DNA of 64,000 nucleotides from Nitrogeniibacter mangrovi (GTDB taxonomy: Bacteria; Pseudomonadota; Gammaproteobacteria; Burkholderiales; Rhodocyclaceae). Positions 20,336 to 33,640 of the stretch are shown here, in pieces. The translations under genes and the position numbers were made by a program. Location of the stretch: assembly GCF_010983895.1 (NCBI RefSeq), contig NZ_CP048836.1, positions 1 to 64,000 of the forward strand, written 5' to 3'. Under the pieces are notes generated by a model. The model did not search any database, was not told the DNA's origin, and saw only the letters and a program-made list of their open reading frames with translations. How positions within the stretch are numbered: position 1 is the first letter of the stretch; each line of letters begins with the position of its first letter.

Positions 20336-21711
20336 GGCGACACCCCCGCGGCGGCCGCCTCGGTGGCCGGGCCGAGTGGCATTTGCATGGCGTTCTCCAG
20401 ATCGCCGGCGGCCCGCTGGGTCGCGAGCCGGGCGTTGAGGTGGTCGATGGCGGCGGCGTCCTGCTCCGTCGCCGCCTGGACCAGCGCGAGGCGGCCGATG
20501 TCGCCCGCGGCGAAGCGGGCCTTGAGGCGGGCGAAGGTGCGCGTGGCGCTGGCGAGCGCGTCGCTGGCGGCCCGGTCGGTGCGCCGGGCCTGGCGGTAGC
20601 GGGACACGGCGCGCTCCAGTGCGTTGAGGATGCGGTACTGCAGGGCGGCGGTGCGCGCGGCGGCTTCCTTGCGCCCGGCTTCGGCCTCGGCGATGCCGCC
20701 CTGGTTGCGGTCGAACACCGGCAGGGTGATGCCCGGCAGGCCGAAGGCGATCCGGTGGTCGCCCTGGTCGTAGCTGAAGCCGGGGCCGAGGTGGATGTCG
20801 GGGTATTGCCGCGCCACCTCCAGCTGCAGGGCCGCCTGGCTGGCTTCGTAACGCGCCAGCGAGGCGAGCAGATCGGCGCGATGGAAGAGGGCGGCGCGGT
20901 CGGCATCGTCCGGCGCGGGCGGCAGCGGCCGGTCGAACTCGTCCAGATCGAGCCTCAGCGCGTCCAGCGCCGCGACCGGGACGCCGATGGCCCGGGCCAG
21001 GGTGGCGCGCGCATCGATCCAGGCGCCTTCGGCCGCGGCCAGCGCGGTGCGGGCGCGGCTCAGCGCCAGGGCGGACAGGTCCGCCGCCGCGGCCGGGCTG
21101 TCGCCGACCGCGACCCGGCGTTCGATCATGGCGTGGATCTGCTCCCGGTCCGCGACCTGGCGGCGCGCCAGGCGGCGATGCTCGCGCGCGCCGAACAGCC
21201 CCAGCAGCGCCTGGCGGACCTCGCCGCGCACCTGCCAGGCCCGGTCGAGGACGTCGAGACGCGCGGCCTCGGCCAGCGCCTGCGCCTGGCGGATGCGATC
21301 GTCGCGCTTGCCCGCCGTTTCGATGGGGATGTCGAGCAGCAGGCCGGCGGTCCACGGGCTCGTGGTGCCGCGGGCGTCGGTGGTGTACTCCAGCGGCAGC
21401 TGCAGGGTCGGATTGGGCATCGCGCCGGCCACCTCGATGCCGGCGACGGCCCGCTGCCAGCGGGCGCGGGCGATCGCCAGCTCGGGGTTGAAATGCCACG
21501 CGGCGCGCGTCAGCAAGGTGCGGTCCCAGCGCGCGGGGGGCCAGGAGGCCGGTGCATGGCCGAGCTGCTCGGTCAGCGCGTGGCGCATGTCGTCGCCGGT
21601 GAGCGAGCGCTGCTCGAACTGCTGCGCGAGCCCGGCCGGGGTGATGGGCGCCGGCACATAGCTGGCGCAGCCGGCCAGCGCGGCGCAGGCGAGGATCAGG
21701 CTGCGGCGCAT
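20332..21711 (-). CDS. TolC-like outer-membrane efflux lipoprotein
   Basis: The 459-residue protein has a lipoprotein signal (RRSLILACAALAGC, with Cys at about residue 15) and the long helical duplication of the TolC/CusC family, visible as repeated Ala/Arg/Gln-rich helices. PNPTLQLPLEYT and PDIHLGPGFSYDQG mark the two halves. It forms the outer-membrane exit duct of the RND system encoded next to it and is the first gene of that operon. It overlaps the adaptor gene by 4 bp. The start at ATG 21711 gives the complete signal peptide. Confidence 0.85.
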   Translation of the reverse strand: MRRSLILACAALAGCASYVPAPITPAGLAQQFEQRSLTGDDMRHALTEQLGHAPASWPPARWDRTLLTRAAWHFNPELAIARARWQRAVAGIEVAGAMPNPTLQLPLEYTTDARGTTSPWTAGLLLDIPIETAGKRDDRIRQAQALAEAARLDVLDRAWQVRGEVRQALLGLFGAREHRRLARRQVADREQIHAMIERRVAVGDSPAAAADLSALALSRARTALAAAEGAWIDARATLARAIGVPVAALDALRLDLDEFDRPLPPAPDDADRAALFHRADLLASLARYEASQAALQLEVARQYPDIHLGPGFSYDQGDHRIAFGLPGITLPVFDRNQGGIAEAEAGRKEAAARTAALQYRILNALERAVSRYRQARRTDRAASDALASATRTFARLKARFAAGDIGRLALVQAATEQDAAAIDHLNARLATQRAAGDLENAMQMPLGPATEAAAAGVSP

Positions 21712-21854
21712 GGGTGGGCGTCGGGGCGCGCGGCGGCGGCGGGTGGGTGCGTGTCGGGCATCTTGTTCCGGCGCGGGGGCGGTGAGCGTTAGGCGAGTGT
21801 CGGGAAAACGGCGGATTCTTGCAACTTCGGGCGCCACCGGCCCGGCGTGGCGGG

Positions 21855-23087
21855 TCAGCGCGCCGCCATCACCGCGTCGAGCCCGGCGAGCAGGCGGTCG
21901 ACGTCGTCGGCGCTGGTGTAATGCACCATGGACAGGCGCAGCACCCCGCGCGCCGGATCGATGCCTATCGCCTCGAGCAGCCGCACCGCGTAGAAGTGGC
22001 TGGCGCCCACCATCAGGCCGCGCTGGCCGAGGGCTTCGGCCAGCGCCAGCGGGGTGGGCTCGTCCGGCACCACGGCGACGGTGGCGGCGCGAGCGTCCGG
22101 CGTTTGCGGCCCGAGGACGCGCAGCCCCGGGCGGGCGGCCAGGCCGTCGAGGAGGCGGGCGAGCAGCGCCGTGTCCGCCGCGTGCATCAGTGCGCGCACC
22201 CGCGCCGGACGGTCCGCGGCCGGGGCACCCGGGTGGTGGTGGGCGTCGAGCGCGTCGAAGTAGTCGGCGATGCCCGCGGCGGCGGCCACCTGGGCATGGT
22301 CCGGGCCGGCCGGGGTCAGGCATTTGCGTGGCTGGTCGGCGTTGAAATAGTGCCCTTCGTTGCCCAGTTCCGCGCGCAGCTCGGGGCGGATCACCATCAG
22401 GCCCTGATGGGGGCCGAAGGTCTTGTAGAGCGAGAACAGATAGGCATCGGCGCCCAGCGCGGCCACGTCCGGGAAGCCATGGCCGGCGAAGGACACCGCG
22501 TCGACCACGCAATGCGCGCCGTGGGCGTGCGCCATGGCCACGATGTCGGCCACCGGGTTGATCTCGGCGACGATGTTGGAGCAATGGGGGAAGCACACCA
22601 GCCGGGTGCGGGGGCCGAGCAGCCGGGCCAGGGCCGCGGGGTCGAGGTGGCCGCTGTCCGGGTCCACCCGCCATTCGCGTACCGCCACCCCGTCGGCCGC
22701 GAGCCGTCGCCACACGCCGCTGTTGGCCTCGTGGTCCTGGTTGGTGACGACGATCTCGTCGCCGGGCGCGAGCCGGCGCCGGAACGCCTGCGCGAGCACA
22801 TAGGTGTTCTGCGAGGTGGACGGGCCGAAATGCAGCCAGTCGTCGGGCACGCCGAGGTAGGGGGCCAGGCGGCGATAGGACTCGTCCATCCATTCACCCG
22901 CTTCGCGCGAGGCCGGGTAGGCGCCGTAAGGCTGCACCTTGAGGCGCCGGATGTAGGTGTCGAGCCGGTCGATGACCGGCGCGCAGGCATAGGAGCCGCC
23001 GGCGTTCTCGAAGAACGCGGTCGACGTCAGCGTCGGCTCGGCAAACGCGGGAAAGCAGCGGCGGACGAAGTCGAGATCCAGGGGCAT
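21855..23087 (-). CDS. Cysteine-desulfurase-like class V aminotransferase
   Basis: The 410-residue product is a PLP-dependent class V aminotransferase. FENAGGSYACAPVIDRL lies near the N-terminus. The block VDAVSFAGHGFPDVAALGADAYLFSLYKTFGPHQG carries the cofactor-binding Asp and, in SLYKTFG, the Schiff-base Lys. It belongs to the group annotated as cysteine-desulfurase-like rather than to true SufS or IscS: the C-terminal part lacks an obvious RxGHHC active-site loop. The substrate is unknown. It is a single gene between the efflux operon and a DUF3460 gene, about 5.7 kb from the start of the broken sufS. Whether it can supply sulfur for Fe-S clusters is open and is discussed as a finding. Confidence 0.75.
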   Translation of the reverse strand: MPLDLDFVRRCFPAFAEPTLTSTAFFENAGGSYACAPVIDRLDTYIRRLKVQPYGAYPASREAGEWMDESYRRLAPYLGVPDDWLHFGPSTSQNTYVLAQAFRRRLAPGDEIVVTNQDHEANSGVWRRLAADGVAVREWRVDPDSGHLDPAALARLLGPRTRLVCFPHCSNIVAEINPVADIVAMAHAHGAHCVVDAVSFAGHGFPDVAALGADAYLFSLYKTFGPHQGLMVIRPELRAELGNEGHYFNADQPRKCLTPAGPDHAQVAAAAGIADYFDALDAHHHPGAPAADRPARVRALMHAADTALLARLLDGLAARPGLRVLGPQTPDARAATVAVVPDEPTPLALAEALGQRGLMVGASHFYAVRLLEAIGIDPARGVLRLSMVHYTSADDVDRLLAGLDAVMAAR

Positions 23088-23156
23088 CGGGCGGGCTCCG
23101 GGGGCAAACGCCCAGTATGCCAGCCCGCGCCCGGCGGACCTCGTGCGCCGGCGGCC

Positions 23157-23390
23157 TCAGTGCGGCTCGTCGGGCGAGTCGAAGTAGTAGTAGCCCGGCG
23201 TGGGCACCTCGCTCTCGTCGCGTTCATGCTGGGCCTTCAGGTCCACCTGCTTGTCCCAGAAGATGCGCCAGCCGTCGCGCTGTTCCTCGCGTTCCTCGGG
23301 GTGGTGGTCCATGAAGTCCTCCATGAAACGGGTGAACTCCGACACATAGGCGCGCTCTGGCGCCCCCTTGTGATGATGAAACCGATGCAT
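23157..23390 (-). CDS. DUF3460 family small protein
   Basis: A 77-residue, highly charged soluble protein with AYVSEFTRFMEDFMDHHPEE followed by QRDGWRIFWDKQVDL, the conserved core of DUF3460. The family is small, largely betaproteobacterial and without known function. The ATG at 23390 gives the complete family length. It lies 71 bp downstream of the MBL-fold gene on the same strand and could share its transcript. Confidence 0.82.
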   Translation of the reverse strand: MHRFHHHKGAPERAYVSEFTRFMEDFMDHHPEEREEQRDGWRIFWDKQVDLKAQHERDESEVPTPGYYYFDSPDEPH

Positions 23391-23461
23391 GACTCGCCTC
23401 CTTGTCGGTGGTGCTGTCCACAGGGTGGACGGACCGGCGGCGGGGGCGGTTCCGTTCGTGT

Positions 23462-24478
23462 CTACGGAGCCTGGCCGGTGTGGGCGGCGCGCACTTCCTC
23501 GCGCAAGGCGTCGGGCGCGTCGGCGTAGCGCGGCGAGAAATGGAAGGGAATCACCTCGCGGGCCTGCAGCCGGCGCGCGATGGTGCCGGCCTGGTGGGCG
23601 GTGAGGTGGTGCTTGCGCTCGGCGTGGTCGGCGTCGCGCTGACGGAACACGGCCTCGATGTAGAGCTGGTCGGGCGCGGGCATGAGGTGTTCGAGGGCGG
23701 CGACGTTGGCGGCGGTGAAGCACAGGTCGGTCACGTAGCCGATGCGCCGTGCCGGCACGAGGTCGAGCACCTGGGCGCGCAGGAGGCCCACGGTCTGGCG
23801 CGCGCTGTGATCGCCGTCGCGGTCGCGCCAGCGCATCTCGATGGGGGTGTCGTCGGGCATGCCGCGCAGCACCGCCTGCTTGAGCTCGGTGAGCCAGGCG
23901 CCGCGGGTGTAGCCGGCCGCGGCGAGGCGGGCCGGGTCGACCCGCGGGCGGGCGGCTTCCTCGATCAGGTAGGCCAGGCAGGGGGTGCCGTGGTCCACCA
24001 CCGTGGCGCGCACGCGCAGGGCGGGCTCGTCGAGCAGCAGGCCGCCGGTGACGGGCAGCGGGGTGTCGTCCTCGCGCGCGAAGCGGTGCCGGCTGGAGAA
24101 GCGGGCCCGGCGCAGGGTGTCGGCGCCGTCGTACTCGCGTGCCTCCAGGCGCAGCTCCACCGGGTAGCGATGGGCCACGTTCCAGCAGTAGGCGGCCAGC
24201 TTGTGGGCGACCGCGTCGATGAAGCCGGGGCCGCCGGTGAGCACCAGGGCCGGCTTGCGTCCGAGGATCACGCGCAGCAGGTGGTCGAAGCCGGCGAAGT
24301 GGTCCATGTGGGTATGGGTGACGAACACATGCGACAGGCGCATCAGATGGCGCGGCCACAGCGGGCGCAGCTCGCCCAGGTCGAACAGCAGCGCGCGCCG
24401 CGCCTCGCGCACGTCCACGTACAGACCCGGGTCGCCGAAGACGTCGTTCACCAGCCGGGGGGCGAGCAAGGTGTCCAT
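23462..24478 (-). CDS. MBL-fold metal-dependent hydrolase (RNase Z-like)
   Basis: The 338-residue product has the metallo-beta-lactamase signature THTHMDH (H55, H57, D59, H60), with further metal ligands likely at VDHGTP near the middle and a late His. The overall build (early LLFDLGE strand, [10 protein letters not shown] near the end) resembles the ribonuclease Z-like branch of the fold. The ATG at 24478 was chosen because the sequence before it is unrelated reading-through. It is transcribed divergently from the suf operon, with under 100 bp between the two starts. The exact substrate is not predictable. Confidence 0.78.
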   Translation of the reverse strand: MDTLLAPRLVNDVFGDPGLYVDVREARRALLFDLGELRPLWPRHLMRLSHVFVTHTHMDHFAGFDHLLRVILGRKPALVLTGGPGFIDAVAHKLAAYCWNVAHRYPVELRLEAREYDGADTLRRARFSSRHRFAREDDTPLPVTGGLLLDEPALRVRATVVDHGTPCLAYLIEEAARPRVDPARLAAAGYTRGAWLTELKQAVLRGMPDDTPIEMRWRDRDGDHSARQTVGLLRAQVLDLVPARRIGYVTDLCFTAANVAALEHLMPAPDQLYIEAVFRQRDADHAERKHHLTAHQAGTIARRLQAREVIPFHFSPRYADAPDALREEVRAAHTGQAP

Positions 24479-24574
24479 GCCCTGATTCTGGGTCGGCCGG
24501 CGGCGCTTCGCCAGGGCGGGAACAAAACAGGACCAAGCAGGTACTAATTGACGTATCCACCACGGAGCGGCGCG

Positions 24575-25023
24575 ATGTTGCGACTGGCGAAACTGACCGA
24601 CTACGGCATGGTGATGCTCACCGCCATGGCGCGCGAGCCGCGCCGCCACTTTGCCACCGCGGCCCTGGCCGCCGGCGCCCAGGTGAGCCACGCGACCGCG
24701 GCCAAGATCCTCAAGACCCTGGTGCGTGCCGGCGTGCTCGCGTCCATGCGCGGCGCCCACGGCGGCTACGCGCTGGCGCGGCCGGCCGAGGCGATCTCGC
24801 TGGCCGAGGTGATCGAGGCCCTCGAAGGTCCGCTGGGCGTGACCGAGTGCGCGGTGCGCTCGGGCCTGTGCGCGCAGGAGGCCTCGTGCGCGGTGCGCGG
24901 CAACTGGCTGGCGCTGGACCGCGTGCTGCGCCGGACCCTGGAGCAGACCAGCCTGGCCGACATGACGCGGCCGCCGGTCCTGCCCGTGGCGCCACCACCG
25001 ACAACGACGGGAGAACACGTGAC

Positions 25024-25027
<4 letters not shown>
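24575..25027 (+). CDS. Rrf2-family Fe-S regulator of the suf operon
   Basis: This 150-residue Rrf2-family protein has an N-terminal winged helix ([47 protein letters not shown]) and three cysteines at 92, 99 and 105, which match the cluster-binding cysteines of IscR (92, 98, 104). It should bind a [2Fe-2S] cluster and adjust suf transcription to Fe-S demand. The ATG at 24575 follows GGAG. The stop codon overlaps the sufB start by 4 bp (ATGA), so regulator and scaffold are co-translated. This is the SUF-system type of regulator found at the head of suf operons; autoregulation is expected from the family. Confidence 0.9.
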
Positions 25028-26517
<1,490 letters not shown>

Positions 26518-26551
26518 ACCCGCCGGGTGACGCGCGCCATCCCCCCACGTA

Positions 26552-26612
26552 GGTCGGACTTCAGTCCGACATCGATGGTGGATAGGGCGGAGTTGTCCGA
26601 CTGAAGTCCGAC
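26552..26612. repeat. REP-like palindrome between sufB and sufC
   Basis: The 19-base arms 26552-26570 and 26594-26612 (GGTCGGACTTCAGTCCGAC and its near reverse complement, one mismatch) are separated by 23 bp. Each arm is itself palindromic around TTCAG. This is the widely dispersed type of extragenic palindrome seen in environmental proteobacteria. It can fold in the suf mRNA and may set the ratio of sufB to downstream genes. Confidence 0.75.
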
Positions 26613-26673
26613 CGCCGGACGCGACGGCGCGCGGCTCGGCCCGGAAAACGAACGGTATGGAGGTAAACGAACC

Positions 26674-27447
<774 letters not shown>

Positions 27448-27449
27448 GC

Positions 27450-28766
27450 ATGGGCGCGCGCGAACACTTCCTCGACCAGCTCGAACAGCGCCAGGCCGCC
27501 CTGCCCGGCACCCAGCTGCCCTGGCTGCGCCGCGCGCGCGGGGCGGCGCGGCGCCGCTTCGCCGAGCTGGGCCTGCCGACGACGCGTGACGAGGACTGGA
27601 AATACACCCGCCTCACCCACCTCGACGCCCAACCGCTCGAGCTCGCCGGCCCGGCACGCATCACGCCCGAGGCGGCCCTGCTCGCGCCCCATCTGATCGC
27701 CGGCTGCGACCGCCTGGTGTTCGTGGACGGGCGCCTGGCCCCGGCGCTGTCGTGCCTGGAGGCGCATGCCGAGGATGTGGTCATCGAGGGTCTGGCGAAC
27801 GCCCTCGACACGGTCCCCATGCGCTGCGCGCACTGGCTGCGGGCCGACGCCGACGGGGTGGCCCACGCGGACGGCTTCACCGCCCTGGCCGCCGCCGCGT
27901 GGACCGACGGCGCCTTCATCGACCTGCCGGCCGGGCACGGGCTGGCGCGGCCGCTGCAGCTGCTGTTCGTCACCACCCTCAGTGACGCCACCCTGTGCAC
28001 CCGCAACCGGATCCGCCTGGGCGCCGGCGCGCGCGCCCGGATCGTCGAGCACCACGTGGGCCTGGGCACGGGCGCCTGCCTGAACGACACCCTCACCGAG
28101 ATCGAGCTCGCCGACGGCGCACATCTCGACCACGTGAAACTGCAGGCGGAGGGGCCGCGCGCCACCCACATCGCGGCGCTGCGCGTCGACCAGGCCGCCG
28201 GCAGCCGGCTCGCGTCCACCTCGATCGCGCTCGGCGCCCGCCTGTCGCGCACCGGCATCGCCACCCGGCTGGGCGGCGAGGGCGCGCAGGCCGGGCTGAA
28301 CGGGCTCTACCTGGCCGACGGGCGCCGCCATGTGGACCACCACACCCTGGTCGACCACGCCAGCCCCGGCGCCACCAGCCGCGAGCGCTACAAGGGCATC
28401 GTGGACGGCGGTGGCCGGGCGGTCTTCAACGGCCGCGTGATCGTGCGCGCCGACGCCCAGGGCAGCGACGCGGCACAGGCCAACCACAACCTGCTGCTCT
28501 CCGAGCACGCCGAGGTGGATACCAAACCGCAACTGGAGATCTGGGCCGACGACGTCAAGTGCAGCCACGGCGCCACCGTGGGCCAGCTCGATGCGGACGC
28601 CCTGCACTATCTGCGCAGCCGCGGCATCGGCGCGACGGCGGCGCGGGCCCTGTTGATCGAGGCCTTCGCCGGCGACATCGTCGCCGGGCTGGAGCCGCCG
28701 GCGCTGCGGGCCCATGTCGACGCCTGCGTGCGCGAGCGCCTGCCCGGCGCGGGAGGAAGCTCATGA
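27450..28766 (+). CDS. sufD: Fe-S cluster assembly protein SufD
   Basis: SufD is the partner of SufB in the scaffold complex. The 438-residue product contains [13 protein letters not shown] near the N-terminus, a family hallmark, then a beta-helix core ([25 protein letters not shown]) and the C-terminal block [35 protein letters not shown], with the conserved Cys and His at the SufB interface. Its stop overlaps the sufS start (ATGA), so the two are translationally coupled. Confidence 0.95.
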   Translation: MGAREHFLDQLEQRQAALPGTQLPWLRRARGAARRRFAELGLPTTRDEDWKYTRLTHLDAQPLELAGPARITPEAALLAPHLIAGCDRLVFVDGRLAPALSCLEAHAEDVVIEGLANALDTVPMRCAHWLRADADGVAHADGFTALAAAAWTDGAFIDLPAGHGLARPLQLLFVTTLSDATLCTRNRIRLGAGARARIVEHHVGLGTGACLNDTLTEIELADGAHLDHVKLQAEGPRATHIAALRVDQAAGSRLASTSIALGARLSRTGIATRLGGEGAQAGLNGLYLADGRRHVDHHTLVDHASPGATSRERYKGIVDGGGRAVFNGRVIVRADAQGSDAAQANHNLLLSEHAEVDTKPQLEIWADDVKCSHGATVGQLDADALHYLRSRGIGATAARALLIEAFAGDIVAGLEPPALRAHVDACVRERLPGAGGSS

Positions 28767-30018
28767 CCCAACCGACCGACGTCACCGTCGTGTGCCGGCC
28801 CTTCGAGATCGCCGGCATCCGTGCGGATTTCCCCATCCTGGCGCGCACCGTCAACGCGCGCCCGCTGGTCTACCTGGACAACGCCGCCACGGCGCAGAAG
28901 CCGCAGGCCGTGATCGACGCCGAACTGGCCTGCTATCGGGACTACAACGCCAACATCCACCGTGGCGTGCACGCCCTCAGCCAGCAGGCCACCGAGGCCT
29001 ACGAAGGCGCGCGCGAACGGGTGCGCCGCTTCCTCAACGCCGAACGCGTCGAGGAGATCGTGTTCGTGCGTGGCGCCACCGAGGCCATCAACCTGGTGGC
29101 CGCCAGCTTCGGCCAGCGCCTGCAGCCGGGCGACGAAATCCTCGTCACCGAGATGGAGCACCACTCCAACATCGTGCCCTGGCAGCTGCTGTGCGCACGC
29201 AGCGGCGCGACCCTGCGGGTGGCGCCCATCGACGAGAGCGGCGCGCTGCCGCCCGACGCCTTCGCCCGCCACCTGAACCGGCGCACCCGCCTGGTGGCGG
29301 TGACCCACCTGTCCAACGCGCTGGGCACGGTCAACCCGGTGCGCCACATCGTCGAGCTGGCCCACGCCCACGGCGTGCCGGTGCTGGTGGACGGCGCCCA
29401 GGCGGCGCCGCACCTGGCGGTGGACGTGCAGGCCCTGGACTGCGATTTCTATGCCTTCTCCGGGCACAAGCTGTACGGCCCGACGGGCATCGGCGTGCTC
29501 TACGGCAAGGCCGCGCTGCTCGACGAGATGCCCCCTGGCAGGGCGGCGGCGACATGATCCGCCGGGTGCGCTTCGAAGGCACCACCTACAACGACCTGCC
29601 CTACAAGTTCGAGGCCGGCACCCCCAACATCGCCGGCGCCATCGGCCTCGGCGCCGCCATCGACTACCTGGAGGCGCTCGGCTTCGACGCCATCGGCGCC
29701 CATGAGCATGACCTGCTCGACTACGCCACCGCCCGCGCGCAGGACGTCCCCGGCCTGCGCCTGATCGGCACCGCGCCGCGCAAGGCGGGGGTGCTGTCCT
29801 TCGTGCTCGACGGGGTGCATGCCCACGACGTGGGCACCATCCTCGACCACCACGGTGTCGCGGTGCGCACCGGCCATCACTGCGCCATGCCGGTCATGGA
29901 TCACTTCGGCGTGGCGGCCACGGTGCGGGCCTCGTTCGCGCTGTACAACACGCGCGCGGAGGTGGACGCCCTGTTCGAGGCGCTGGCTGCGGTGCGGGAG
30001 GTGTTCGGCGATGGCTGA
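28763..30018 (+). pseudogene. sufS: Cysteine desulfurase SufS, interrupted by a -1 frameshift
   Basis: SufS takes sulfur from cysteine and hands it to SufU. The first 256 codons encode a normal N-terminal part with [25 protein letters not shown] and the PLP-lysine block [14 protein letters not shown]. At 29531-29535 the frame is lost: the tract after DEM has five C where [11 protein letters not shown] needs six, and reading in frame stops at 29557. Shifting the frame restores a perfect SufS C-terminus ([26 protein letters not shown] and the active-site loop RTGHHCAMP) up to the TGA at 30018. The catalytic Cys therefore lies behind the shift. Causes to weigh are a sequencing error in a homopolymer, a true null mutation, slippage or phase variation. 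sufU overlaps its end by 8 bp. Confidence 0.9.
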
Positions 30019-30457
30019 CCTGCGCGGGCTCTACCAGGAGCTGATCCTCGACCACGGCCGCCGGCCGCGCAACTTCGGGCCCCTGCCCGAAGCCAACCGC
30101 GATGCCGAAGGCGTCAATCCCCTGTGCGGCGACCAGCTCCACCTGCATCTGAAGGTGGAGGACGGGCGCATCGTCGACCTGCGATTCGATGGCCATGGCT
30201 GCGCCATCTCCACCGCCTCGGCCTCGCTCATGACCCAGGCCCTCAAGGGCCGGACGGTGGCCGAGGCCGAGGCCCTGTTCGACGCTTTTCACGCGCTCAT
30301 GACCGGCACCCCGGCGCCCGACGCCGCGCCCCTGGGCAAGCTCGAGGTGCTCGCCGGGGTGCGCGAGTTCCCCACCCGCATCAAGTGCGCCACCCTCGCC
30401 TGGCACACCCTGGCCGCGGCGCTGCACGGCGGGGACGAGACCGTGAGCACCGAATGA
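30011..30457 (+). CDS. sufU: Fe-S assembly sulfur-transfer protein SufU
   Basis: SufU is a small zinc protein that accepts sulfur from SufS. The 148-residue product has the family ligands C39 and D41 (CGDQLHL), C64 (GHGCAIS) and C126 (IKCATLAW). The start ATG at 30011 lies inside the end of sufS, an 8-bp overlap in another frame, which fits coupled translation. A palindromic repeat lies between it and sufT. Its presence instead of SufE or SufA suggests the Gram-positive/actinobacterial-like SUF layout also found in some betaproteobacteria. Confidence 0.93.
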   Translation: MADLRGLYQELILDHGRRPRNFGPLPEANRDAEGVNPLCGDQLHLHLKVEDGRIVDLRFDGHGCAISTASASLMTQALKGRTVAEAEALFDAFHALMTGTPAPDAAPLGKLEVLAGVREFPTRIKCATLAWHTLAAALHGGDETVSTE

Positions 30458-30478
30458 GGTACGTCGTTGCCGGCGGGT

Positions 30479-30587
30479 GTAGGGCGGATCAGCGGCGCAG
30501 CCGCGCCATTCGCCGGTCCACGCCTCACGCGTGCCCGGTGTTTGCGACGCCACCTGCGGCGGATGGCGCTGCGCTGATCCGCCCTAC
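30479..30587. repeat. Extragenic palindrome between sufU and sufT
   Basis: Outer arms GTAGGGCGGATCAGCG (30479-30494) and its exact reverse complement (30572-30587) enclose 77 bp that also contain GC-rich complementary pieces. The unit resembles the common proteobacterial extragenic palindromes with GTAGGGCGGAT ends and is a different class from the element after sufB. It fills almost the whole sufU-sufT gap. Confidence 0.75.
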
Positions 30588-30614
30588 GCCGGCCCGATGA
30601 GGCAAGGAGTTGTC

Positions 30615-30983
30615 ATGACCAAGTTCAAATGGCTGTCGAAACGCGAGACCCGCGAGGTCGAATCCGGCGCACCGGAGCGCCCCCTGCGCGAGCGCATCAT
30701 CGCCGCGCTGCGCCAGGTGCACGACCCCGAGATCCCGATCAACATCTACGACCTGGGCCTCGTCTATGAGCTGCACGCCGACGAGACCACCGGCACCGTG
30801 CACCTGCGCATGACCCTCACCGCCCCCGGCTGCCCGGTGGCGCAGACCTTCCCCGGCGTGGTCGAGCGCGCCGTCGAGGCGGTCGACGGGGTCGAGGAGG
30901 CGCAGGTGGAACTGGTGTGGGAGCCGCCGTGGACGCCCGAGCGCATGAGCGAAGCGGCCCGCATCCATCTCGGGCTGGTGTGA
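30615..30983 (+). CDS. sufT: SufT, MIP18/DUF59-type Fe-S assembly factor
   Basis: The 122-residue protein has the DUF59 core VHDPEIPINIYDLGLVYEL, followed by MTLTAPGCPVAQTFPGVVE, including the conserved Cys in APGCP, and ends with the WEPPWTPERMSEAARIHLG block typical of SufT. SufT helps mature Fe-S proteins under high demand. The start ATG at 30615 has the ribosome site AAGGAG. It belongs to the suf operon despite the palindrome before it. Confidence 0.92.
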   Translation: MTKFKWLSKRETREVESGAPERPLRERIIAALRQVHDPEIPINIYDLGLVYELHADETTGTVHLRMTLTAPGCPVAQTFPGVVERAVEAVDGVEEAQVELVWEPPWTPERMSEAARIHLGLV

Positions 30984-31004
30984 GCACCGACAAGGAGGAC
31001 CGAC

Positions 31005-31325
31005 ATGGATGAGTGGACCGATGTGGCGCCCGTCGACGACTTTCCCGCCGGCACCGTGCGCACCGTCGACCTCGACGGCACGCCGGTGGCGGTGGTCAAC
31101 GTCGATGGCCGATACCATGCCATCGAGGACCTGTGCAGCCACGAGGAGGAGACCCTGTCCACCGGCGCGGTGGAGGGCGACCAGATCATCTGCCCGCGCC
31201 ACGGCGCGCGCTTCTCGCTCGTCACCGGCGCGGCCCTGAGCGCCCCGGCGTGCGAGCCGGTGACCTGCTTCCCGGTGCGCGTCGAGGCAGGCACGGTGCA
31301 GGTGCGGGACGATCGCTGGGACTGA
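31005..31325 (+). CDS. Rieske-type [2Fe-2S] ferredoxin
   Basis: The 106-residue protein is a soluble Rieske ferredoxin. The cluster ligands are C44 and H46 (DLCSHEEE) and C63 and H66 (CPRHGARFS). The length and the lack of a membrane anchor match the ferredoxin partners of non-heme iron oxygenases (NirD/BphF-like). It follows sufT after 21 bp with its own AAGGAGG ribosome site and is the last gene of the suf operon. Here it may serve as electron donor for cluster assembly, which is inference from position. Confidence 0.88.
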   Translation: MDEWTDVAPVDDFPAGTVRTVDLDGTPVAVVNVDGRYHAIEDLCSHEEETLSTGAVEGDQIICPRHGARFSLVTGAALSAPACEPVTCFPVRVEAGTVQVRDDRWD

Positions 31326-31370
31326 GCCGCCGCGCTCATCATGCCACTGCCAGCGGGCGGGTGACGGACC

Positions 31371-33371
<2,001 letters not shown>

Positions 33372-33472
33372 CCGTTCGATCTCCTCCTTGTCGAAAGCAG
33401 TGTCCTGCTGCTCTGGCGGCAGCTGGGGTCGGCGGTGCCGCCCGGTGGCGACTGCTCGATGCCCCGCGCGGC

Positions 33473-33502
33473 GGGATGTGTCGGCGCGAACGCGCACATC
33501 CC
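33473..33502. other. Leader hairpin in front of acxR
   Basis: GGGATGTG (33473-33480) pairs with CACATCCC (33495-33502), and GCG/CGC can extend the stem inside. If transcription starts near 33521, as the sigma-54 match predicts, this hairpin lies in the acxR 5' leader about 100 bp before the start codon. It may slow transcription or hold a regulatory role; no T-run follows. Confidence 0.4.
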
Positions 33503-33531
33503 GTCACGCGGGACGGGTGTGTTTCTACATT

Positions 33532-33547
33532 AGCAAAGACGGTGCCA
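33532..33547 (-). promoter_or_regulatory. Sigma-54 promoter (-24/-12) of acxR
   Basis: Read on the minus strand: TGGCACC, four bases, TTGCT. This matches the -24/-12 consensus TGGCACG-N4-TTGCW at all positions but one, with the required GG-N10-GC spacing. The predicted start is near 33521, about 150 bp before acxR. It would put the regulator under sigma-54 and probably its own control. Confidence 0.7.
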
Positions 33548-33640
33548 TCGTGCCGATGTTTGAGCACCGTCCGGAGACGACCGCATGGCGACGATCCGCC
33601 GCGGCCGGCGGCGGCCGTGGCGGTGGGGTTGGGGGCGATG

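Noticed and set aside
24479-24574. TTGACG at 24550 as a -35 of the suf operon and an IscR-type operator nearby
   Set aside because: The hexamer is too close to the start codon and no convincing -10 or full operator palindrome could be placed.
29531-29557. Programmed frameshifting in sufS
   Set aside because: No slippery heptamer with a stimulatory structure is evident, and SufS is not known to use frameshifting, so a deletion or sequencing error is preferred.
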